From Kappaphycus alvarezii (Eukaryota; Rhodophyta; Florideophyceae; Gigartinales; Solieriaceae), in contig NADL03000624.1 in NCBI GenBank assembly GCA_002205965.3, forward strand, positions 1,116,001-1,180,000: a DNA stretch of 64,000 nucleotides, given 5' to 3'. Numbering within the stretch: the first letter of the stretch is position 1; every line of letters starts with the position of its first letter. The position numbers and the translations under genes are program-made. Below are positions 1 to 9,493 of the stretch, in pieces. The notes beneath the pieces were generated by a model. It was not told where the DNA came from. It ran no database searches and saw nothing but the letters and a program-made list of their open reading frames with translations.

Positions 1-339
1 TTGCTGTCAAGGCAATGTGAAATTCATTTTGAATGATTCACAACTGCTCAAGAGAATTAGAATGAAATCGGAATAATGCTTCTCGTATTGGCCCCACTTC
101 CGTACTCCTTCCAGGTCAACCTCAGAATAATAGAGAAAGTATTAAAAAATAAGATGGTTTTGGACCGCTCTGCAAGAGTCCAAAAAGAAAAAGCCCTCTT
201 GGAGTGGCTGGAAATTCCTGCCTTGCGAACTTAGCCACACAGAAAAGATGGAAACCACCGGCGTCACATGACCCATTCTAATCACTTCCAGTAGCTGCTT
301 TACTTGGAGATTACATGTGATATCTCTCAATCTGAAAAA

Positions 340-465
340 GGGGAAAGGTTTAGGTATTTTTACTCTTGGAAGATATATTCGATCTATCCCAGAGTTTTCC
401 ACACAACCACAAACAACTCAAAAGGTGTACCGACACAGTAATGGGGGAGGAACTACGCCCCTAAA
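340..465 (+). repeat. Interspersed repeat, family A, copy 1
   Basis: A stretch of about 125 bp starting GGGGAAAGGTTTAGGT and passing through CTTGGAAGATATATTCGATC, then ACCGACACAGTAATGG and GGAACTACGC. The same ordered blocks recur at 711-825, 7749-7791 (start only), 25195-25300 (reverse), 25758-25874 and 43203-43247 (reverse, start only). No protein-coding potential is seen. It is probably one half of a short nonautonomous DNA element, because in copy 2 it is followed directly by family B. Confidence 0.7.
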
Positions 466-710
466 ATATATCTGAGAAAGGTGTAGTTCTTACGCCCTGA
501 CGAGAGCGAGATGGAATTCATACTTTCTACAAGCAGTCAAAGCTGATCAGCATGGCAAGGCGAGCTATTACCGAAAAATGTATTACGGCTCCGCATTATT
601 CTAGGAAATCAGCGAAGTGCGGTGAAACATAGCGTTGAAGAGCTGCAATGAACTGCTTTTCGACTAGTTGCCTAAGAGACGCTGCCGTAACTATGCAGAT
701 ATGACAAACG

Positions 711-940
711 GGGAAAGGTTTAGGTGTTTTACTCTTGGAAGATATACCCGATCTATCCCATGGTTTTCCAGACAACCGCAATCAACTTAAAAAGGGTATA
801 CCGACACAGTAATGGGGAAGGAACTGACAAACCGACCATTCTTTCCAATATACGGTATCTACGCTCCGTTACAAATTTACTGGGTAGCAACCCACATATC
901 TACCACAGTAAATTAACCCCCCATTTCACCCTTTTCAAAT
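711..940 (+). mobile_element. Short nonautonomous element (family A + B)
   Basis: Family A (711-825) is joined to family B (about 836-940), the latter matching the arms of the foldback at 24684-25048. The unit of about 230 bp starts with GGGGAAAGGTTT and ends with CAGTAAATTAACCCCCC, so both ends show a G-run followed by a T-rich TTTAC-like motif when read inward. That is the look of a MITE-like nonautonomous DNA transposon. Ends were placed by eye and no target duplication was identified. Confidence 0.5.
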
Positions 941-1466
941 AATAAACCATCCAAAAGTCCCCCCCTTTTCGCCAGGCATCTGATTGCTGAAAATCGTAAA
1001 AATGGCTGCAGGCCCAATTACATATTCTGAATATGTGGGACAGGCTGCGAGACTGCTTTAGGCTCAATCCGTGTACCAAATACAGTACTAAGGGTCGATT
1101 TGCCGGAATACCTACGGTAGACGGCTTTTACGGCTTTCCCGATTATGAGGTGTGATTACACACAAATTCTTGAACATATTGTATTTCGTTTCACAATCGC
1201 TCATTCATGAAACGTTTGGGTTAAATGGGGTGGTTTACTTGATTTTCCTGATAAGTTCGGGTTAGTTTACTGCGAGTGGAACATAGGGTGATATGAAACT
1301 AATACCGTTTGTTGCACCAGAGCTATAATTAGAGAGGGCAAGGACTCAAAGTACAGTAACGGTTCACGTTCTTAGAACAGCTCAATTCTAGCAGAAGCTG
1401 CTATCAGCTGTACTTTCAAATTTCTCTCATAACGTATCGATATCCGGAAGCAACAGCAACATCAGC
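941..1466. other. Noncoding; element-end motifs
   Basis: No gene is seen. Two element-end motifs in the same orientation occur at 1235-1250 (GGGGTGGTTTACTTG) and 1258-1275 (GGGTTAGTTTACTGCG). They match the proposed ends of the 7814-9493 element, so this is probably debris of that family just upstream of the LINE. Confidence 0.4.
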
Positions 1467-2009
1467 ATGCCGCCAGCTACGTACGCGTCAGTTGCGGCAG
1501 CGGCGTCGGTGAACGCCCCTGCCCCTGCACGAGCCAGACTCGTCCAACTTCCTGAGACGGCCATCCCTGACCTCGAAGCCATCTCACCCCTGCCCGAGTC
1601 TGCATTGTCCTTGGCTGAAGCCCACATCATCGCCTCGGACCCCACCCGCCGATCTGATCCCCGCCGCCAACTGGCCGAGCGCATTGTCGCGCTGATCGGA
1701 CCGGTCCAGACCCTCTGCCCCCGCACCGGGTCTCTCCCCACCCCGCCAAAGGAGGTGCTTGCTATCGGCATCGCCCCCTCCGTCGATCCCCGCCACGCCT
1801 TCCGCTCCTACGAGCAAGCACAGCGAGCCCTGTGCCGAGCCGCTGCCGACATCGACCTTCGCATGCCCTCTCACGTTATCTTGCCGCATTTCGGACCGTG
1901 GACATACGTTTTCATCCCGAAACCTTCCGCCCCCGCTTCTGGCGCATCCTTGCCAACCTTCGACACACTGTCAGCGCCCTTCAAATCACCCTCCGTCCCC
2001 CGGCCATAG
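1467..2009 (+). pseudogene. LINE N-terminal coding region
   Basis: Open for 180 codons from ATG 1467, rich in Ala, Pro and Arg, with no recognised domain. The protein-like reading appears to leave this frame near 1880 and continue in the frame that covers RFHPETFRPRFWRILANLRH and onward to about 2160, so the last part of this open frame is probably not the ancestral protein. From about 2200 to 2844 a third frame gives a low-complexity Pro/Thr/Ala linker (PTATAAT-like units) coded by CCG/CCA-type triplets, ending at a stop at 2842-2844. Reverse-strand open frames of 157 and 215 codons over this stretch are products of the low-complexity GC-rich sequence. The region is the amino-terminal part of the LINE polyprotein or a separate ORF1; I cannot tell which. 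Confidence 0.6.
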
Positions 2010-2873
2010 TCGCTTCCGAACTGTCCGTGCGGGCAGCGGAAGGTGCCGCGGCATTCCTTGCGAAAGAGAGCCGTGCTATCATGAGCCCGGGCGCCTCAAG
2101 CCCGCAAGGTGCTCCACTCGAATCACGTGAAGCACTCCGCAATGCCCTCGATGATGCCCGCCAGGCCCTTCGAAGGCCCTGGCAGACCGCCGCCAGGCCC
2201 CGCAGACCGCCCAAGCCACCAACGTCCCCACCGCCGCCGACCCCTCCGACCCCACCGACCCCACCCCTGTCGTCCCTATGGAAGCCTCTTTTCCAACTGC
2301 CACCGCCGCCACCAACACCGACGCGTCTCCGACCAACACCGTCGCCTCTCCGACCACCACCGCCGCCCATCCGACCGCCACCGTCGCCTCTCCGGCCGCC
2401 GCCGCAGCCTTTCCGGCCGCCGCCGCAGCCTCTTCGACCGCCGCCGCCCAACACCCGCCCACCGCGCCCACACCGCCTGCCGGCCCTTCGGCCACTAAGG
2501 CTTCCTTGGTGCTGCCACCAAAGAAGCCCACCAAGAAGCCCACCCCACGGCCCCGCGGCCGATCCCGCTCAACGACCCCTGCCAAAAGGCAAACCTCCGA
2601 ATCATCGCGAGAAATTGCCGTGGCCCGCACTGTCGCCCTCCACCGTCCGCAACCCGACACCGCGGCACTGACAGCATCGCCGGTTGCGCCGCCGACCGCT
2701 TCGAAGCCAGCTGGGATAGATGCCATGGTCTACGTCCCAGCCGTTTCCCCGACAGCCCCGCCGCCCGCACACAACGTCACCCAAGAGGCCTCCGCACCCT
2801 CCCCGCCCACCGGTTTGCAGGGGAACACGGCGGTACCTCAGTAAGCCACCCCCCCGACTGCCACCAACCCAAC

Positions 2874-3600
2874 ATGGAAGAGACCCACAATCAATCTTCC
2901 CTTCCCACCCCTGAAGAGGTTCTTCGCACCCCATACCGCGAAGCCGACATCTTTCAGGACATCCCGTTCCCATGCCTCAAGCCCTTCATCCTCTTGTTTA
3001 TTAAGCTGGTCCGTGCCGCGGCGAATGCTCGCGGCGACGACGCAACGTACCGCGCTTTCCTCCACCTCCACATGCTCCCCACCGCGGTCATGCGTCGGAC
3101 CCTCCGCGGTGAGGACGGTTGGCAGCATCCGAAGGGCCAACGTGACGCGCTGAGTTCTCGCATTCGGCGGGCTCATACCACCAGGGAGTGGGCCGCCCTT
3201 TGGTCAGAAGCGATGCAGGCACACCACGCCCGAACTGAGTGGACCGAGCAGCACCGCCCCTTGCCTGCGTCCAGCAGCACGCGCCGAGCACGCCGCGCGC
3301 AAGTGCTGTGCGCCGATGCCCGCTACGCCAAGGCTATGCGGTCCCTTCACAACGCACCGCTGGCGGATGTCAACGACCCGCGGACCATCCAATCGCTTTG
3401 CACCCTACACCCACAGCCGCGGTGCCCTATCGCACCGCTGCCGACTGACAGCCTCCCACCTCCTCCAGCTGTCACACCGGATGCCGTCGAGTTAGCAGCC
3501 CGCCGTATCTCTCGTGATACGTCTGCTGGCCCTGACCGCACGCCGTCGCGTTGGTTTCACCTCCTAGTCAAGACACCAATCAGCCCAGAAGCCGGAGTCA
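2874..3600 (+). pseudogene. LINE pre-RT helical region and start of reverse transcriptase
   Basis: In frame from ATG 2874, the protein shows a helical segment (FHLHMLP-like FLHLHMLPTAVMRRTLRG), then an Ala-rich stretch followed by LHPQPRCP and ISRDTSAGPDR, the counterpart of the AAGPSG box that opens RT domain 1 in this LINE group. The reading then moves to another frame at about 3590, where RPIAVGSVLRRLVTK (RT block 2) is seen near 3720-3770. Another change near 3800 leads to QLANGIRAGMDAIVH and VLVDAHNAFNLVDR (RT block 3, first catalytic Asp). The frame changes mark this as a dead copy. Confidence 0.75.
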
Positions 3601-4004
3601 CGGGCAAGGGGTCCTCACCCAGCTCGTCACGCGGATCGCCAAGGGCGACCTGCCGTGCTCTGTACTGCCGCTTGTAGCTGCCGCTACGCTGCTGCCCATC
3701 CAGCCAAAGCCTGGCAAGATCCGGCCCATCGCCGTCGGGTCGGTACTCCGTCGTCTGGTCACGAAGACGCTGCTCCAGCTGCAATCGACGATACTCGCGC
3801 CTTCCTAGCCCCGTTCCAATTGGCAAACGGGATCAGGGCTGGAATGGACGCAATCGTCCACGACACGCGCACGCTGCTCCGTCGGTTCTCCCGCCGCTGC
3901 GACACTGCCACGGTCCTTGTTGACGCGCACAACGCCTTCAATCTCGTTGATCGCCAGTCAATGTTGGACCGATTGCCCTCGCTAGCACCGGCCTTGCCCG
4001 GTTC

Positions 4005-4642
4005 GTCAATATGATATACGGCCGCACGCAGCCGCAACTGATTGTGCCGAACCGTCACAGAACCATAATACAAAGTGCACAAGGGACCCAACAAGGCGAC
4101 CCGGCCAGCATGCTCCTGTTCTCCCTAACGATCCAGCCGCTCATCCGCCGGATCGCCGCAGAGACAGGTGTAGTCATGAACCACTGGTATGCCGACGACG
4201 GGACGCTAATGGGGTCTCTCCCCGAGCTCCGAAAAGCGCTCCGCTTACTCCGTGACGAGGGACCCGCATACGGCCTGCACCTCAACGCCGCAAAAACACG
4301 CGTTTTCTGGCCAACTGTCCCGCGGCCAGAACGCGAGGCGTTCCTCCGCGAGTTCCGCCTTGCAGAGTGCTCCTCCGACGGGTTTGAACTACTGGGGCTC
4401 CAATTGGCAACCGCCGGTTCACTCAAGCGTTCCTGCACGGCAAGACCGACACTTGCCGCCGCACCCTCGAGTTGCTGCGCAAGGTTGACGACCCTCGGGC
4501 CCGCTTCCACATGCACCGCCTGTGCGCGTCTGCCTGCCTCGTGGAGCACGCTTTCAAGCTCGCTGAGCCGATGGACGCCCGTTCGGCTGCCGAGGCTTTC
4601 GACACCCAGCAGCGTTCGTTTTTCTGGAGCTACATGGAGTAA
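4005..4642 (+). pseudogene. LINE reverse transcriptase core (YADDG) and thumb
   Basis: The frame beginning just before ATG 4011 carries QGTQQGDPASMLLFSL (RT block 4) and HWYADDGTLMG (block 5, about 4183-4212), with the two catalytic aspartates intact, then GLHLNAAKTRVFWP (block 6) and FELLGLQL (block 7). After about 4430 the thumb-like sequence continues in another frame (FLHGKTDTCRRTLELL, then MHRLCASACLVEHAF) and stops at a TAA, 4640-4642. The domain order and boxes are those of LINE reverse transcriptases of the restriction-like-endonuclease group. Confidence 0.85.
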
Positions 4643-4674
4643 CGCTGACCGATAAAGCGTGGTCCCAGGCTACC

Positions 4675-5883
4675 TTGCCCTTCCGACATGGTGGTCTCGG
4701 TTTCACGCTACTCGAGCCATTCCTTCATGGTGCTGTTGCCTCAAGCCTCATCGACGCGGCACCTGCTCGCGTCAGGACTGGGACTCACATCGGGCCGCGC
4801 TCCATTGCCCTCACCGGAATCCGCTTCCGCCACGACAAGAATTTTTTCCTTTGCCAAGCCGCCATCCCTATGCACGAGTTTGTGCTCCGCATCCCCGGCC
4901 TTCCATACTCTGTTGACCTGGGCTCCTTTGACCCGCTTCCCCTATCTGCAGCGCACACCCGCGTCCAAACCTACCTAAAGGGTGTGCAGCAGGAGGCTCG
5001 GGCCAAGGTACACTGGGCCGACGAGGTATGGGCTCGCTGCCCGAATCCCGATGACCACACCGCCGCCGCAGCGCGGGACCGGATCCGCGGCCTCGCATTC
5101 CGCAAAGGCCCTGGCGCCGCCTTCCTGTTCGCACATCCCTCCGCCGACACGGAAGTGTCTGCCGTACACTGGAAGATCATGATACGACGTTTCCTCGGGC
5201 TGTCTGTTTATGACGACTCGCTTCCCCGGAACTGCGAGCATTGTAAACGCCCTATGGACAGCTTGGGAGATCACGCAGTCGACCTGTGCCCCTCTGGATT
5301 CGGTCGCAAACACCGGCATGACTCGTTACGCAACGTCATCGCCGGCCGTATCGCCCGCGCAGCAGGCTTAGACTGCCAGTTGGAGGTCCCACTCCTCGTC
5401 CCAGGAACTGAACTACGACCCGCTGACATCCTTGTCCACCCACCGGTTGCCCCCGACGGCAACGCGGTCCGCCCCATTGCCTGTGATGTCACCATCGTCT
5501 CTCCGTTCAAGGACAACGTAAGATCAAGGGCCACCCGCGAAATGGGCGGTGCCGCTGCCATCGCTCACCGCAACAAGGTTACGGACCTGGAGCGAAAACT
5601 TTCGCGGCGTCTGCCACCGCCCTCAGACAACCCGACCAAGGCCCCCAATTTCGAGTTCCAACCGCTGGCGTTTGATTCTCTGGGGTCACCTTCTCCTGCC
5701 ACCTTCCTCTTCATAGAGGGTCTTCTGCCGCGTATCGCGGAGAAGTTCAGCACTCCTGCCGGAATGATTCGCACGCGCGTGTTGAGCCGCATCAGTTGCA
5801 CTATCTGGTCGTCAGTTGCGCAAGCTATTTTTTCGCGCATGTCGCTGCACGTGGACGACGTGGAACATCCTGTTAGCTCTTAG
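4675..5883 (+). pseudogene. LINE C-terminal domain: CCHC finger and PD-(D/E)XK-like endonuclease
   Basis: The longest intact open frame of the element, about 400 codons. It starts in mid-domain with PFRHGGLGF, a conserved box downstream of the RT thumb. A finger of the form C-x2-C-x9-H-x4-C lies at about 5233-5287 (CEHCKRPMDSLGDHAVDLC), followed at once by RKHRHDSLRN and then LRPADILVHPP (about 5413-5446) and ACDVTIVSP (about 5482-5510). The RPAD and D-V-T residues match the active-site order of the restriction-like endonuclease that nicks target DNA in such LINEs. The C-terminal tail ends with a stop at 5881-5883. No ATG opens this frame, as expected for the internal piece of a longer polyprotein. 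Confidence 0.85.
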
Positions 5884-7813
5884 CTAGCAATATAGTCGGA
5901 TCCTGCAGCGGACACCTGTTATACTAATGCCATACAGTAAAGACATTGAGCGAATAAAGATCATAATTTATCGATAGGATTCAGTTGCCGCTGAGATCCT
6001 TCCTGCTGCACCATTGTAATCTGGTTTAGTGATTTCTTCACCCTTCTGTGATGATCTCTCCTTGCAAAATGAAGGAGATAATAGGGTAAGGACAACCTCA
6101 CAGTTTCGAATCACCTCTGACATAATTAACCGGTGTTCTTTTGCCAACTGCGGTACCCCAAACTACACCTGCAACGCAAATGCATTCTCGTGCAGGACAC
6201 CGAATCAGTTTTTGGCTTCATAATCCCATCAGTTATGTGAAAACGCATATGATTTAGGACGCCCTTTGCCTACCATGCATGGTGTGACAGATCTTCAACG
6301 GATAATAGTTCTGGCTGGTCTGTACGGCATCTGAAGAATTGCGAATTGGCCTCCTCATAATTCCTATAGGTAGTGACTGACGTGAATCAAAGCGTTATCC
6401 CATCACCCCAATTTGTCCTACTTACCGGTGAATTCAATTGTGTGCTGGCTACCGCAAGATTGTAGTTCAAATATCTGTAAGCGCAGTAATGATCGCAGGG
6501 TATGTCCTGGATGTTGGAAATGGCACTTCCCCTTGGAAACGGTGTAAAAGCGTAAAGTTTATGCATATAAACTTTATTATCGTTCTACGCTGATGATGAA
6601 GAGGGGAAAAGCTGGGTGCTTCTCGGTCAATAGACGCAGCCACCTATTTATCGAGTGGTGAAGTGGGTTGACCTCGACGAATACCTAAAACTCATCTTTA
6701 ATTCTGAGAACCGAAGATAAGGGTGGCATATTAACAGCCTCTACAACCAGTTCTACGGATAGATCTGTAGATCTCAATGGCAAGGATGAGTAAGTTAGTT
6801 CTCAGACTGTTTGCGCGTTGTTGTTAAAGAAAATAAGTTGGGTTACTTCTCCAGGATATCTTATCAGAGCCCTTTTAATTGAGCGCAGATTACTATGGGG
6901 GATGATTTTGTGTATTTTACTGATTAAGGGTGCGGAACGGCTACTTGCCGGCAATGGTGGAGTCTATGCATTGGAGGCAGACGGCCTTACAGGACTGGCT
7001 CGAGGCCAGCCGTAAGGCATGCTGTGTTGGATAATATGTTAAAGAGGCAACTGCTTAAATATTCCGTGGAGTCGTGATAGTCAATATCTTTAATTCAAAC
7101 TGTGTCTGTGCGATACGCTGACTGGAAGTGGGAAATTGTAAGGCTTCGCGCTCGTACATAATAACACAACACACTTAGCCCCTTTTTCATATTATTTTGC
7201 CACTGTCAATTCTAACTGTAGCGTCGGGCTCCCATGCTTTGTGGGACCCAATTCGGAGATTCAAGTTCTATTTCTTGATTGGTCTTTTTCGTACATACAG
7301 TAATTCATGGCGAAGACGAAACCAACAGGTTAGATGACCTCGAATGGTGAATGCGATCAGACCAACAGCCGGCCCTTGCAGCCCCTGAAACTAGCAGCCC
7401 AAGTGTCGAAATCTGTATCCACTGAACATTCCTTGTCAGTCACGAACAGGTGTCGCACAGAAGCCGCGATCCTCTTCAGAAGCCGCCCTCATCGTAATCA
7501 TTCCCGAGAGCATTTGTGGGCAGACATCAATTGGGAGCACGGTGTAGGTTACTACAAGCAAGTTAGTAGCCGACCGTGTGTCTCTTGCGGGAGCATCTGA
7601 AGTTGAGCATCTTTGGGATCAGGTTATTGGACGAATTGAACCGACTTAGCTTCTCTGCAGAGCTGCCGAGTCTTTTATGAAGATGTCCACGGAGACAGTT
7701 GGAGATCCCTTGGGAGGAGGTGCATCATTGGGTAGCGGTGGCGTGAAAGGGGAAGGTTTGAGTATTTTTACTCCTGGAAGATATATTCGATGAAAGGGGG
7801 GGGAAAGATGGGG
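5884..7813. other. Noncoding; no supported gene
   Basis: Mixed-composition sequence with only short open frames and no recognised domain. A start-only copy of family A sits at 7749-7791. A small palindrome (CTGGCTCGAGGCCAG) lies at about 6994-7008 within a hairpin-like stretch; its meaning is unknown. Confidence 0.4.
7749..7791 (+). repeat. Family A repeat, truncated copy
   Basis: GGGGAAGGTTTGAGTATTTT followed by ACTCCTGGAAGATATATTCG matches only the first 45 bp or so of family A. The copy ends abruptly and is followed by a G-run, at 7795-7803, just before the next element. Confidence 0.7.
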
Positions 7814-7992
7814 TAGTTTACTTCGCCGTCTGACACTTCCAGCGGGGGGAATCTAAATGGAGTTTGGAGAGAAGGTAAGGAGAAAGCAGAAACGTATCTG
7901 CGCCTCCGTAACCCTGTGACTACATCGACGGCTCAAGACAGGCGAGGAGGCATGCGGCATTAGACAGTACAGCTTGCGCTGCGTGTCTATGC

Positions 7993-8110
7993 ATGAGGAC
8001 CATTTTGGCTCTCGAGAAGCTCTCCGTTGCCCTCGTGTTGGCATTTGCTGCCAACTCCGAGACGAACGCGTATGCCTCCAGGTGTCATCCTCCAAAAACA
8101 GATATCAGTA
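7993..8110 (+). pseudogene. Relic of an unassigned dispersed protein (LALEK motif)
   Basis: Reading from 7993 gives ILALEKLSVALVLAFAA followed by SRCHPPKTD. The order LALEK-S-AL-AFA-...-HPP recurs at about 30648-30740 (LALEKCSMALFETAFA ... ERHPPVVE), and a weaker relative may lie at about 30135-30200. Similarity at both the DNA and protein level indicates copies of one repeated coding region. I do not recognise the family. Confidence 0.4.
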
Positions 8111-8384
8111 TTCGCACCAGCCTCGCCCTTCTCTCAGCAGAAAGGAGCCCTTCGTACCTTTTGCGCTTTGCAGGTGGTGTTAAATGGTTGGCAATGCAGA
8201 TCCAGAATATTACCGAATATCTTATATGTTACAGTAAATGAACTCCCCGCGTTCCGCCCTATACGAGTGTTGAACATAACTGAGCAGATGTCACGTACGC
8301 GAAACCATCCAAACTTTTCCGCCTTACGAAGGTTCGAGTGTTACAAACATATAATAACTATTGTGGCATATCAGTGCGGGTGTC

Positions 8385-8480
8385 CAGCCATTTCAGAAGC
8401 TACAAAGCGGAGCGTCCAGTCAACAAGCAAGGGGCGTTGGCTGTGACCAGCAACGCGGCGTGTCTGTGAAGGGGGAACAG
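8385..8480 (-). repeat. Interspersed repeat, family C, copy 1
   Basis: Reverse complement contains GACACGCCGCGTTG, TGGTCAC and TTGTTGACTGGAC in the order seen at 9270-9395, 31880-32005 and 44040-44115. Divergence between copies is considerable. Confidence 0.6.
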
Positions 8481-8979
8481 AGAGGCTGGGTTTGTTGCGA
8501 AAATTCGTAGGGCGGAAAACCGGCGGAGTGTTATGAATAAGAATGGCCTTCACCTTCGGCTCATAGTCAAGAAAAGGGAATAGAACAAATCTTTGCACAT
8601 GCGCTACAGCTTACCGCAGTCCCTGCCACTACGTCCCCTTATGAGACTGTAATTCTACTTTACCCACATATACAGTGGATATTCTATTGATATTTTATGT
8701 CTTCTTCGGTCTATCTAATAATCTACAGAAGCTTTGGGTATGTATTACTGTAGATATTTATGGAAACTTATCTGCTCCGCCGTCATCCTACGGCTTCCTC
8801 CAGCCGTTCGAAGTACCAACGCAACCCGCCTCGCCGTTTTGATACATCACCGACGTCTTGTCTTTCAAAGCCGCCGTCCACACCAAGGCCACCCAGCAGC
8901 TAACGGCGCCGCCGAGATAGCTCACCGAGACAAAAGATAGATTCGGAATGAAATAAACGCCTGCGCCACCTCCTTCCCT

Positions 8980-9399
8980 CTACTGACAACCAAAATGCTT
9001 TTGGAGGAGGTTGCCTTCAATAATACCGTCGTTTACTCTCTTGGTGAGCCCTCTCCCCAAACTGTCGCTCTGCTCGAGAAAATCTTCCCACAAACAGCGC
9101 GCTATCAATAATTGGAATTCTTCCTCGCGCCACACTGCACGCGGCCGACGAAGAACACCGGATTTTTTCTTAGCTAAATTTGTCGGATCTGGCGGTGGAC
9201 ATCTGAGACGTTCATCTTTGCAGTCGTAGTCCAAAATTGCACAGGCATTTATCGGAACGAACCTTATTGTAAATGGGGAAACTGTTTGGTGGTTCACTGC
9301 TACATAACACGAAGACCAATGACTCGCGGCGTCGATGGTCACCTTCAACACGGCCTGGTTGTTGACTGGGCTATCAGCTGCTTTCATGTTGGTGGGCAC
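8980..9399 (-). CDS. Hypothetical protein, possible Myb/SANT-like segment
   Basis: An open frame of 139 codons on the minus strand. The N-terminal third overlaps repeat family C. The C-terminal half holds a basic stretch, LAKKKSGVLRRPRAVWREEE, followed by FQLLIARCLWEDFLEQ and GLTKRVNDGIIEGNLLQKHF. The W-x-EEE-x-x-LLI pattern followed by helices resembles the Myb/SANT-like DNA-binding domain that PIF/Harbinger transposons encode beside their transposase. The match is by eye and only one helix is convincing. The frame lies between the two proposed element ends, which suits a transposon accessory gene. It may also be a chance open frame. Confidence 0.35.
   Translation of the reverse strand: MPTNMKAADSPVNNQAVLKVTIDAASHWSSCYVAVNHQTVSPFTIRFVPINACAILDYDCKDERLRCPPPDPTNLAKKKSGVLRRPRAVWREEEFQLLIARCLWEDFLEQSDSLGRGLTKRVNDGIIEGNLLQKHFGCQ
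9270..9395 (+). repeat. Interspersed repeat, family C, copy 2
   Basis: Contains CGTCGATGGTCACCTTC, AACACGGCCTGGTTGTTGAC and GGGCTATCAGCTGCTTTC in the order of the copy at 31880-32005. It lies close to the right end of the proposed 7814-9493 element. Confidence 0.65.
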
Positions 9400-9493
9400 G
9401 TTACATTATTTGTATTGTGGACCCTGCCACATGGTTTGAGTCCAAGTCTATAGGACTCACATCCTTTGCACCATTCGCAGTAAACCAACCCTA

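Larger units (their letters stand above)
1467..5883 (+). mobile_element. Non-LTR retrotransposon with C-terminal restriction-like endonuclease
   Basis: A GC-rich block of about 4.4 kb in AT-rich surroundings. Read in order across changing frames it shows an N-terminal region of unknown fold, a Pro/Thr/Ala-rich linker, an upstream helical region typical of this RT group, a reverse transcriptase with the catalytic box YADDG, and a C-terminal CCHC finger plus PD-(D/E)XK-like nuclease. This is the layout of early-branching LINEs with a restriction-like endonuclease (R2/CRE/NeSL-type and relatives); I cannot place the clade further. The frame changes near 1880, 2160, 2844-2874, 3590, 3800, 4000 and 4430, and there is a TAA at 4640-4642, so this copy cannot make a full protein. 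Neither a poly-A tail nor a target duplication was identified; the outer ends are therefore the coding limits only. Confidence 0.85.
7814..9493. mobile_element. Candidate DNA transposon with GGGG...TTTACT ends
   Basis: Left end GGGGTAGTTTACTTCG (about 7816) and right end, read inward, AGGGTTGGTTTACTGCG (about 9493) are near-matching inverted repeats about 1.68 kb apart. Inside are a relic coding stretch (7993-8110), a reverse copy of repeat family C (8385-8480), a forward copy of family C (9270-9395) and a reverse-strand open frame with a possible Myb/SANT-like segment (8980-9399). G-rich ends and a Myb-like accessory protein recall PIF/Harbinger elements, but no DDE transposase and no target duplication could be recognised, so the assignment is tentative. 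Confidence 0.4.

Noticed and set aside
1981-2726. Long minus-strand open frames (157 and 215 codons) over the LINE linker
   Set aside because: They mirror the GC-rich Pro/Thr/Ala repeat of the plus strand and have only low-complexity Gly/Val/Ala sequence.
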